Shown in pieces: positions 8,275 through 15,668 of a stretch of 64,000 nucleotides of DNA (position 1 is its first letter; each line of letters starts with the position of its first letter). The notes beneath the pieces are model-generated. The model was not told the DNA's origin. It ran no database searches and saw nothing but the letters and a program-made list of their open reading frames with translations. The position numbers were made by a program, and so were the translations under genes. The DNA comes from Schauerella fraxinea. Lineage in GTDB: Bacteria; Pseudomonadota; Gammaproteobacteria; Burkholderiales; Burkholderiaceae_B. The stretch spans positions 682,001 through 746,000 of the forward strand of contig JAVDKK010000001.1 of NCBI GenBank assembly GCA_030849945.1, in the 5' to 3' direction.

Positions 8275-9489
8275 TCATTCATTTCGACAGCCAGCCAGTG
8301 CGTGCTCAATATCGCGCCAAAGATCCTCGGCATCCTCAATACCCACACTGATGCGTACAAGACCCTCGGTCACACCGCTTTGCAGGCGCACCGCTTCGGC
8401 CATTGCACTGTGCGTCGTCGACGCCGGGTGACACGCCAACGAATCGACGTCGCCAAGCGATACCGCCTGGGTAATCAACGACAATCCATCCAGAAATGCA
8501 CGCGCTGCCGGTCGGCCCCCAACAAGCGACACCGACAGCATTCCGCCAGGCTGTCGCATTTGCCGCCGTGCCACCGCGTAACCCGGGTGCGTGGGCAAGC
8601 CTGGGTAATACACCTGTTCGATCTTGTCGTGACCCTGCAGGCGCTCCGCAAGATATTGGGCGTTCTCGCAAGACGCAGAGACGCGCAGTGGCAAGGTTTT
8701 CAACCCCCGAATCAACATAACCGCCTCGTGCGGGCTCAAACATCCCCCGATATGCTTCAAGCCTGCCGTGCGAATCGGATCGATCAAACGTGCCGCCGCT
8801 ATCACGACCCCGCCCGTTGCATCGCCATGCCCGCCGATGTATTTGGTGGCCGAGTGCACTACAACATCGATGCCAAGCCCAAGAGGCTGCGTCAGACAAG
8901 GCGTAGAAAAGGTGTTGTCCACCACACTGATCATGCCGGCACTGCGCGCAAGTGATGCAATCTCAGCCACATCAAGGATGGCCATCGTGGGATTGGCAGG
9001 CGTCTCGGCGAAAATCAGTTTGGACTTCGACGTGATCTGCGCGTGCACACTTTGCACATCAGGCACGGCGATTGTGCGTATCCCCAAACGCGGCAACAAC
9101 GTTCGCATCAAACTATCGGTACCGCCGTAAAGCGTGCCGACGTAAATGACCTCATCGTCGGTGGATAACAATCCCAGTAATGTCGCGCTGATGGCCGCCA
9201 TGCCGCTCGCGAAAGCCACAGCCGCTTCGCCGTTTTCCAACGCCGCCATCTTTGCTTCGAATATCTGCACCGTGGGATTGGCAAAGCGACTGTATAGAAA
9301 CCCCGGCGACTCGCCCGAGAAACGGCGGGCACCGGCATCGAAATCGTCATAGGCGAATGCGGAGGCGGCCGCGATCGGCGGCGCAACCGCACCTGTTGCC
9401 GGATCCGGACGCTGCCCTGCATGCACAGCCAAGGTACGCATGCCGTAGCCGGCAACAGCGTGTGTTCGATCGTACGGCGTGTCAGTCAT
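8275..9489 (-). CDS. trans-sulfuration family PLP-dependent enzyme
   Basis: Cys/Met-metabolism enzyme of PLP fold type I (cystathionine gamma-synthase, cystathionine beta-lyase, methionine gamma-lyase, O-acylhomoserine sulfhydrylase group), 404 residues. The Schiff-base lysine is K216 in SATKYIGGHGD; D191 in VVDNTF should contact the pyridine nitrogen. Further hallmarks are YSRFANPT (phosphate-binding arm), ENGEAAVAFASGMAAI, ETPANPT and the C-terminal SLACHPASTTHS with RISVGIED. These motifs do not separate lyase from sulfhydrylase activity, so I give no symbol. The start at 9489 gives the usual length; the ribosome site is weak. A one-mismatch DnaA box lies in the gene near 9160. It is the last gene before the long gene-free origin-like region. 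Confidence 0.87.
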   Translation of the reverse strand: MTDTPYDRTHAVAGYGMRTLAVHAGQRPDPATGAVAPPIAAASAFAYDDFDAGARRFSGESPGFLYSRFANPTVQIFEAKMAALENGEAAVAFASGMAAISATLLGLLSTDDEVIYVGTLYGGTDSLMRTLLPRLGIRTIAVPDVQSVHAQITSKSKLIFAETPANPTMAILDVAEIASLARSAGMISVVDNTFSTPCLTQPLGLGIDVVVHSATKYIGGHGDATGGVVIAAARLIDPIRTAGLKHIGGCLSPHEAVMLIRGLKTLPLRVSASCENAQYLAERLQGHDKIEQVYYPGLPTHPGYAVARRQMRQPGGMLSVSLVGGRPAARAFLDGLSLITQAVSLGDVDSLACHPASTTHSAMAEAVRLQSGVTEGLVRISVGIEDAEDLWRDIEHALAGCRNE

Positions 9490-10640
9490 TTCGCACTTCG
9501 CAAAAAATGAATTCGATGCACCGACCCTACACCCAGCCAGGCCCCTCCGTCCACGTCAGCGCGCTCAACGCGTGTGCCGCTGTGGATAACCTCACTTCGG
9601 AATTGAGACAGTAATGCTGTCAATCGCGTGGGATCGTCGGGCTGGCGTTGGGCTTTCAGGCTAACGCGGAGAACGTCGTGAAATCGTCTTGATGCCGACG
9701 ATCGAATTCAACACATCAATGATTTTCGCTGAGCCCGTTAACTAGGAAGCCTGCTCATGAAGCCTGTCATGACAGCCTGACTCGTGAAGCGCGTACACAT
9801 GAAGCTTTTACTCATGAAGCGCCTGGAACACCGTCGGTGGACAAGCTTGTGCATAACACTTGGAAAAGCGCTGAATAACCCGGGATATCGCGCTTTGGAC
9901 GCTAATTGCACATCAGCGGCTATCGAGATATGTGCCGCTAGCAGACCCTCCATATCCCAACAAGTTGGTGTTTATGAAGGCCATTTTGTGGCGAATGAAG
10001 TTATCCACAGAATAGGGCAACTGCCGTCGCGTTATCCACATTGCTAAAAACGGGTAGCGCTGGGGACAACTTGAACATCAGGGTTTTGGGCCACTGCATC
10101 CTGTGCACAAATGGACTCGCTTTCGTCGCATCGCTTTCGTCACGTCGCCTCGTTACATCGCCATCACGCGGGCAGCTTTCACCAAGCCCGACGCACAGGT
10201 CTGCATGACCCCCAATCCCAGATGAGCGCCAGACCGTCACGCGTTCAAAACAACGCCGCGCGAACTGCTCAACAAATGAGCAAGTTTTCAAAGTAGTTAT
10301 TTCGGGACCTCCGTTTTTTTTCGCACCGGCTAGCTGGCTCTTCCATATCTCTGCACTCGCCATTTGCAGAAAACCGTCGTCCAAACACGAGTGTTCAAAA
10401 GACGAACTCGAAATTATGCGCAGTTCTTGAGCACACATTGCGGCCACTGCCTTTGCAGTGCTGCTACCACGCGTCCAGATCCCGCTGATTACGCCTGCGC
10501 TTCAACGCCTTCCGTATTGCATCAATCACAAGGTCCCTTTTTCACGGGATCAAGGAGGAAATTTGGGGTGCGGATGAACCACATCGCTCTTGTTCTCCAT
10601 GAGTTCAGCCTGCACGAGTGATGAACCATGGCAAATTTCG
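9490..10640. other. gene-free region with DnaA boxes, left part
   Basis: No ORF here resembles a gene. Perfect DnaA boxes lie at 9581-9589 (reverse), 10001-10009 and 10032-10040, with a near-match TGTGCATAA at 9848-9856. Four copies of a CTCATGAAGC-like motif occur between 9754 and 9822. A 14-bp tandem duplication lies at 10117-10144. In most sub-segments I counted by hand, C exceeds G on the plus strand. Confidence 0.6.
9754..9822 (+). repeat. four iterated CTCATGAAGC-like motifs
   Basis: CTCATGAAGC at 9754, CTCGTGAAGC at 9781, ACATGAAGC at about 9797 and CTCATGAAGC at 9811, all in the same orientation, plus a GTCATGAC palindrome between the first two. Two copies extend to a following GC. 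Function unknown; it resembles a small iteron cluster. Confidence 0.4.
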
Positions 10641-10890
10641 CCTGTGGATAACGTCTAAGTGGGAGTGGTGTGCACAGCATGTGGAGCGATGACGAACAAG
10701 AGGTCATGCGGGAGCAAAACACAAAACTTGTTCAACTTGGTCACCATGAACACAGACCCCTGCTCCACAGCGAAAATTGCGTCTAAGACATTGATTGGCA
10801 ACAAAAATTTCGAGTTAAGGTAGTTATCCACAGGCCTTATTAGTCATTACCAGTCTTATATATAGAAGAGAAAGAATAAAGAAGAACGAC
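10641..10890 (+). other. origin-like module 1
   Basis: Perfect DnaA boxes at 10643-10651 (reverse) and 10824-10832 (forward) flank shared blocks GGTGTGCACAGC and TCCACAGCG. The second box is followed by GGCC (10833-10836), a tract with trinucleotide periodicity (10837-10854) and the AT-rich stretch TTATATATA (10856-10864). This order of box, GC clamp, trinucleotide tract and AT-rich DNA matches the basal unwinding arrangement of bacterial origins (DnaA box, DnaA-trio). No gene starts behind it. It is collinear with module 2, displaced by exactly 1,062 bases. Confidence 0.6.
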
Positions 10891-11702
10891 GCAAGTGAGC
10901 GTCGACAACGGTGAAATGAACCTTCTCTAAGTGAAGATGAAGAAGTGAGAGAGACGAAATGCAATCCAGCTCGCCTGACGGCATCGAGGGATCCGCTGCG
11001 TCTCGGTGTCGGAACAGCAAGACCATCCCGAAATCGATATCGGCAAAACGTTTCTTTTGATTTCTGCTCAAACACTGCGCAACTGAGTACCGCAATCAGC
11101 ACGACGCGCCTCGACCTGCGAGACTAATCAAGCGGGTGTTGCACGGCGAACCCGGGGTGTCCATCACACGGGTCATTGCTGGGTTTCAGGTTGACGATCG
11201 CTGGCGTGCCATTCGGGGGCGTGGCACCCGTAATCTGACTACCGCGCCCGGCTGATCGCAGCAAAAAAGATGTCCACAGCCGTGTTTGCTTGCGAAAAAG
11301 TGCTCCTTTCCCGCCGCAGGTCGACGTCGCTAATCCAAAGGTACTCACTTTGCTAAAAAACTGCGCAATTTTCAGGAATTGTGGTGAGCGATGCGTTTTC
11401 TCACCCCTGAGCGGCTCGCGCTTCGGATTGGAGGCGATCTAAGGGGCCTAGGCGGCTTCGCAGCTTTTCCAGGCACCCCGCGATGACGCCACCGCGCTCG
11501 CAAAAGCCGCTGACCACCTTTTGATCAGTTTTCTCAACGGCCAGGACACGTCACACAATCAACCAAAACGCCCTCGGTGCGCTCACACGCTCAATCACCT
11601 TTTTCGCGCGTCGCCCTATGAAAACGCGTTCAAACGGCTTGCTGCGCGGAGTAGGAAGGGTGATTTGAGCCCATGCACGCCGGAGTGAGGCTCGGCAAGA
11701 TG
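10891..11702. other. gene-free spacer between the two origin-like modules
   Basis: About 810 bases with no supported ORF, several segments clearly richer in C than G on the plus strand (for example 11461-11520). Apart from a partial TGTCCACAG near 11271 I see no strong motif. Confidence 0.45.
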
Positions 11703-11945
11703 CCTGTGGATAACACCTAAGTAGCGCAGGTGTGCACAGCGTGTGGATCCCTTATCAACAACCCCCGGTTTTGCCGTCAGGCGGCAAACTTGTCCCTCTT
11801 GGCGCTCAAATTTAAACAGGCCTGATCCACAGCGCAAAAGCACGCTAACGTGTTGAACACGCTCGCTTATTCAACGTTAAGGTAGTTATCCACAGGCCTT
11901 ATCATCCACTACTAGGTTTATATATATAAAAGAAAGGAAGAGACA
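11703..11945 (+). other. origin-like module 2, upstream of tctD
   Basis: Same layout as module 1: perfect DnaA boxes at 11705-11713 (reverse) and 11886-11894 (forward), blocks GGTGTGCACAGC and ATCCACAGCG between them, then GGCC (11895-11898), a trinucleotide tract containing CTACTA (11899-11916) and the AT-rich run TTTATATATATAAAAG (11917-11932). Unlike module 1 it abuts a coding region: a purine-rich ribosome site and the tctD start follow within 50 bases, so its AT-rich part may double as a promoter. Confidence 0.6.
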
Positions 11946-11996
11946 ATGATGTTCCGTCCCGCCAAACCGGACGCAAAACCATGCGCATCCTGCTAG
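11946..11996 (+). CDS. putative 16-codon leader ORF overlapping tctD
   Basis: ATGATG at 11946 is preceded at good distance by the purine-rich AAGGAAGAG, the best ribosome site in this segment, whereas the tctD ATG at 11981 has no good site of its own. The short frame encodes MMFRPAKPDAKPCASC and stops at 11994-11996, 13 bases after the first base of tctD. This geometry suggests translational coupling, with ribosomes loading on the short ORF. It is inference from spacing only. Confidence 0.35.
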   Translation: MMFRPAKPDAKPCASC

Positions 11997-12655
11997 TTGA
12001 AGATGAGGCGGAACTTGCCCGCTGGCTATCGCGCAGTCTTGCCCGCCATGCGGGCTTCGTCGTGGATTGGGCCGATACCGGCTTTCTCGCGCTCAAGCGA
12101 CTCGAAGTGGAAGAATTCGATGCCGTGGTTCTCGATCTGGGCTTACCGGATATCGACGGGCATAGTTTGCTGGCACGAATGCGTGCCCGAGACGATCGAA
12201 CACCGGTGTTGGTGCTTACCGCGCGCGATTCTCTGGCAGAACGGATCGGTACATTGCATGAGGGTGCCGATGACTTTCTGCCTAAACCGTTCGTCGTCGA
12301 GGAACTTGAAGCACGCTTGATGGCATTGATACGCCGCAGTCGTGGAAAAGAGCATCCCCGGTTGAGCCTCGGCGATCTGGTTTTCGACACGGCAGCCCAA
12401 CGATTCACGGTCAGTGGTCAACCCATGGCACTATCGCCACGCGAACACGCTGTGCTGCGCGTACTGATCCAGCGCAGTGGCGAGCCCATGAACAAACAAC
12501 ATATCCTCGATCGCATCGTGTCGGATGATTCCGATATCAACCTCGAAGCGATTGAAGTACTTGTCCACAGGCTGCGGAAAAAACTGGCGGCGACCTCCGT
12601 TCAGATTGTCACGCTGCGCGGCATGGGCTACAGCCTGGAAACGATCGATGGCTGA
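11981..12655 (+). CDS. tctD: OmpR-family response regulator, TctD-like
   Basis: Cytoplasmic DNA-binding response regulator of 224 residues that should activate the downstream tricarboxylate transporter genes when phosphorylated. The receiver domain (1-120) has the acidic pair E7/D8, phospho-acceptor D52 (LDLGLPDIDG) and K102 (LPKPF). A winged-helix OmpR/PhoB domain follows (SPREHAVLRVLI, VLVHRLRKKL, LRGMGYSLE). The gene overlaps the kinase start by 8 bases (ATGGCTGA), so the pair is co-translated. Linkage to tctCBA supports the TctD name. Its ATG lacks a clear ribosome site and may be coupled to the small ORF at 11946. Confidence 0.9.
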   Translation: MRILLVEDEAELARWLSRSLARHAGFVVDWADTGFLALKRLEVEEFDAVVLDLGLPDIDGHSLLARMRARDDRTPVLVLTARDSLAERIGTLHEGADDFLPKPFVVEELEARLMALIRRSRGKEHPRLSLGDLVFDTAAQRFTVSGQPMALSPREHAVLRVLIQRSGEPMNKQHILDRIVSDDSDINLEAIEVLVHRLRKKLAATSVQIVTLRGMGYSLETIDG

Positions 12656-14105
12656 GATCGCCGGAAAAGCGCCGCGGAGTCTGCGGCGCCAACTGCTGCG
12701 GGCAATCGTGCCGGCGTTGGTGGCCGTGCTCATTGGCGCGTTGTGGTTATCCACAGCCCAATTGCGCAACTTGGTCGATGTTGCCTACGACCGTTCCCTA
12801 GCTGGGGCCTTGAAATCGATCGATCACAACATATCCACAGCCAGCGGCGGGTTGGCGATGGAACAGCCGTATTTGTTGTTGGAATTTTTCGAACTTACCG
12901 CGAACGGCAACGTATATTTTCGGGTGTCGACTGAGGACACGCTCGCCGAAATCGGCAATCCCGGTTTGCCCATGCCCAAGGATGCTTTGCGCTCGGGGGA
13001 GCCGGTCTTTTTCAATGATGTATATCAGGGCGAACCGGTACGGGTGGCCGCGTTGGCGCGTGTGATGAATCCGCCGCTCTACAACGACGCCGGGGGGCGC
13101 GTCATCGTCCAGGTCGCCGAGAGTCTGGATGCGCGGCAGACGTTCACCAATGCGATTTTGTTTCGCTCGATAGAGCGTGACCTTTTCGTCATCGTGTTCA
13201 GTGTGGTGCTGATCGTGTTTGGCGTTGTCGTCGCCGTCAGGCCGCTGGAGCGTTTACGGCAAGAGGTTGAAAACCGGTCTGCGGACGATTTAAGCCCCGT
13301 CAGCGGTTCGGAAGTGCCTGCGGAGGTGCAGCCCCTCGTTGCCGCCGTAAACCGCCACATGGCCCGCTACGAGGCTCAAGGAGCCCTTCAAAGTCAGTTC
13401 CTCGACGATGCATCGCATCAGTTGCGAACGCCCCTGTCGGTGTTGCGCACGCAGGTGGTCTACGCCTTGAGGGAAAAAGACCCGGAGGAGGCGCGTCAGG
13501 CGCTCATCGCCATGCAGGACGGGCTTGATCGCGCGGTACGTACGACAAACCAGTTGTTGGCCCTGGCGCGTGCACGGGATGCCTCCATCGGCAGCATGCT
13601 GGACACTGCCGGCGAGATGCTCGATGTGTGCGAGTTATGCGACGGCGTTGTTCGATCGTTGTTACCCGTCGCGCGCCTGAAGGCCATCGATCTCGGACTC
13701 GATCGGCCCGATACGGCGGTATCCATTCGTGGCGTGGAATGGTTGCTGCGCGAAGCTCTGGTTAACCTTGTGGATAACGCCATCAGATATAGCCCCCGCA
13801 AGGGCGCGGTAACTGTGCATATCGCGTGTACAACTCGCGACGTCACGGTAACGGTAGACGACGACGGTGTTGGCATGAGCGAGAGCGATATCGCTCGGGC
13901 CGGTGCACGTTTTCGCCGCGGCACTGCCGGCAAAAATACCACCGGGGCCGGACTGGGTTTGGCCATCGTTCGCACGATTGCAGATGCGCACGGCGCGGCG
14001 TTGACGTTCGTGCCGCGAACACCTCACGGCTTAGCGGTGAGCTTATCGTTTTCCCTAGCGCCCCCACGGCGTGCTGCACTGCGCAACGAAAATATCGGAA
14101 TTTGA
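12648..14105 (+). CDS. tctE: sensor histidine kinase, TctE-like
   Basis: Inner-membrane sensor kinase of 485 residues, partner of the preceding regulator. Order: membrane helix about 18-37, a periplasmic sensor of about 140 residues resembling the 2CSK-type N-terminal domain, membrane helix about 180-198, a HAMP-like linker, the H-box with phospho-acceptor H257 (FLDDASHQLRTPLS), N-box (LVNLVDNAIRYSP), G1 box (DDDGVGMSESD) and G2 box (GAGLGLAIVRTIADAHG). I start at 12648, overlapping tctD; the open frame reaches back to 12525 but that part lies inside tctD. Two perfect DnaA boxes (12747 and 13769) fall inside this gene, the second in the codons of the N-box. Confidence 0.92.
   Translation: MAEIAGKAPRSLRRQLLRAIVPALVAVLIGALWLSTAQLRNLVDVAYDRSLAGALKSIDHNISTASGGLAMEQPYLLLEFFELTANGNVYFRVSTEDTLAEIGNPGLPMPKDALRSGEPVFFNDVYQGEPVRVAALARVMNPPLYNDAGGRVIVQVAESLDARQTFTNAILFRSIERDLFVIVFSVVLIVFGVVVAVRPLERLRQEVENRSADDLSPVSGSEVPAEVQPLVAAVNRHMARYEAQGALQSQFLDDASHQLRTPLSVLRTQVVYALREKDPEEARQALIAMQDGLDRAVRTTNQLLALARARDASIGSMLDTAGEMLDVCELCDGVVRSLLPVARLKAIDLGLDRPDTAVSIRGVEWLLREALVNLVDNAIRYSPRKGAVTVHIACTTRDVTVTVDDDGVGMSESDIARAGARFRRGTAGKNTTGAGLGLAIVRTIADAHGAALTFVPRTPHGLAVSLSFSLAPPRRAALRNENIGI
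12747..12755 (+). other. perfect DnaA box inside tctE
   Basis: TTATCCACA, exact, in the codons just after the first membrane helix; a near-match ATATCCACA follows about 80 bases later. Confidence 0.55.
13769..13777 (-). other. perfect DnaA box in the tctE N-box
   Basis: TGTGGATAA on the plus strand, spanning codons for Val-Asp-Asn of the kinase N-box. The amino acids are fixed by function, so this occurrence may be coincidental. Confidence 0.45.
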
Positions 14106-14209
14106 AAGGAAACCGAAAGCCAAGGTTTTGTACGGTTCGTCCCGAGGTGGCGGCAAGCCATTCCAACAAGCCCGACGCGCAACAAGCGCGCCACTGAGGA
14201 GACGACACA

Positions 14210-15214
14210 ATGCAGGCAATGACAACATTGCGCCTGGCGGCAGCCATGGCGTTGGCCAGCGCGACCGCGCTGACGACGATGACCCCCGCTTTTGCGGCCG
14301 ACGAACCTCGCCGCCCAGAATGCATCGCGCCCGCGCAACCAGGTGGCGGCTTCGACCTCACCTGCCGTCTCGCGCAAGAAAGCCTGAAAAAGGCAGAGGC
14401 GCTCAAAGCGTCGATGCGGATTGTCTATATGCCGGGCGGTATCGGTGCCGTCGCCTACAACAACGTCGTCGCGCAGCATCCCGATGAACCGGGCAGCATC
14501 GTGGCCTTTTCCGGTGGTTCATTGTTGAACCTGGCACAAGGCAAATTCGGTCGTTATAACGTCAACGACGTGCGCTGGTTGGCAGGGATTGGCACCGATT
14601 ACGGCGTGGCCGTGGTGCGGGATGACTCGCCGCACAAGGATTTGAAAAGTCTGATGGAAGCCTTCCGTCAGGATCCCACCAAGATCGTGCTCGGCGCGGG
14701 CGGCACTGTGGGCAGCCAGGACTGGATGAAGGCCGCGCTGACGGCCAAGGCGGCCAATGTCGATTTCCGCAAGATGCGTTTTGTCGCGTTCGAAGGCGGC
14801 GGTGAAGCCGTCACGGCGCTGCGCGGCGGTCATATTCAAGCCTACATGGGCGATGCTGCAGAAGCCTTCACGATGCTCGAAGGTGGTGCCCCAATCCGTG
14901 TGCTCGCGGTGTTCAACGATCAGCGTTTGCCTGGAAAGCTGAACACCGTACCCACGGCCAAGGAACAAGGCTACGACATCGTCTGGCCCATCATTCGCGG
15001 CTTCTACGTGGGCCCGAAGGTGAGCGACGAGGCGTACAACTTCTGGATCGAGGCCTTCAAGAAGACGATGGCGTCGCCCGACTTTGCACGGCTGCGCGAA
15101 CAACAAGGCTTGTTTCCGTTCGACAAGACTGGCGCCGATCTGGACGCTTATGTCAAAGCGCAGGTCAAGACCTATGCCGAACTCGCCGACAGCTTCGGTC
15201 TGATCAAGAAATAA
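14210..15214 (+). CDS. tctC: tricarboxylate-binding protein TctC
   Basis: Periplasmic receptor of the tripartite tricarboxylate transporter, 334 residues. A signal peptide ends in TPAFA before ADEPRRPECI, and the ligand loop PAQPGGGFDLTCR is the TctC version of the Bug binding motif. GAGGAG lies a few bases before the ATG at 14210. It is the first transporter gene, 104 bases after the kinase, followed at once by tctB and tctA; this regulator-receptor-permease arrangement points to citrate or a related tricarboxylate. It is more diverged from the orphan receptor at 4200-5189 than typical Bug paralogues are from one another, being of the true TctC type. Confidence 0.93.
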   Translation: MQAMTTLRLAAAMALASATALTTMTPAFAADEPRRPECIAPAQPGGGFDLTCRLAQESLKKAEALKASMRIVYMPGGIGAVAYNNVVAQHPDEPGSIVAFSGGSLLNLAQGKFGRYNVNDVRWLAGIGTDYGVAVVRDDSPHKDLKSLMEAFRQDPTKIVLGAGGTVGSQDWMKAALTAKAANVDFRKMRFVAFEGGGEAVTALRGGHIQAYMGDAAEAFTMLEGGAPIRVLAVFNDQRLPGKLNTVPTAKEQGYDIVWPIIRGFYVGPKVSDEAYNFWIEAFKKTMASPDFARLREQQGLFPFDKTGADLDAYVKAQVKTYAELADSFGLIKK

Positions 15215-15230
15215 CGCGGGTCACGCCATC

Positions 15231-15668
15231 ATGAATGATCGAATCTTGGGCATTCTCGCCCTGTGTCTGGCTGCGTTCATGACGTGGGCAGGCTGGGACA
15301 TCGAGGCCCCATTTGCATACGAGCCAGTGGGCCCGAGGGCCTTTCCCATGTTGGTCGCCGGCATCATCGGCCTGTGCGGACTGCGCCTGGCTTTCAAGGG
15401 CGGCAATCCAGTCGAACCCGCGGCCCCAGGCGTCAACACGCGCATCGCCATGATGATGGCGGTGGCGCTCGGTTATGCGTTCTTGTTCCAGTGGTTGGGC
15501 TTCATCGTCGCCACCGCAATCATGACGGTACTGGTGGCGCGATTGTTTGACGGCACCTGGCTCAAGAGTGCCATCGGCGGCATCGTGATGGGCGTGGCTT
15601 TCTTTCTCTTGTTCGACAAGGTGCTGGACGTCGTCCTGCCCACGGGACTCCTTGGAGGTCTGTTATGA
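15231..15668 (+). CDS. tctB: tricarboxylate transporter small membrane subunit TctB
   Basis: Small inner-membrane subunit of the tripartite tricarboxylate transporter, 145 residues with four predicted helices: ILGILALCLAAFMTWAGW, the PMLVAGIIGLCGL segment, MMMAVALGYAFLFQWLGFIVA and GIVMGVAFFLLFDKV. The motif PRAFPMLVAGI is typical. It sits 16 bases after tctC and its last four bases (ATGA) contain the start of tctA, so the two membrane subunits are translationally coupled. Confidence 0.92.
   Translation: MNDRILGILALCLAAFMTWAGWDIEAPFAYEPVGPRAFPMLVAGIIGLCGLRLAFKGGNPVEPAAPGVNTRIAMMMAVALGYAFLFQWLGFIVATAIMTVLVARLFDGTWLKSAIGGIVMGVAFFLLFDKVLDVVLPTGLLGGLL

Noticed and set aside
10001..11348. Open frames of 60-150 codons around the origin-like modules
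   Set aside because: They run through DnaA boxes and AT tracts, have Arg/Ser-rich compositions and no family similarity.
11703..12655. Idea that module 2 precedes dnaA, as in many bacterial origins
   Set aside because: The gene behind it has receiver and winged-helix domains of an OmpR regulator; no AAA+ or DnaA signature appears anywhere in the window.
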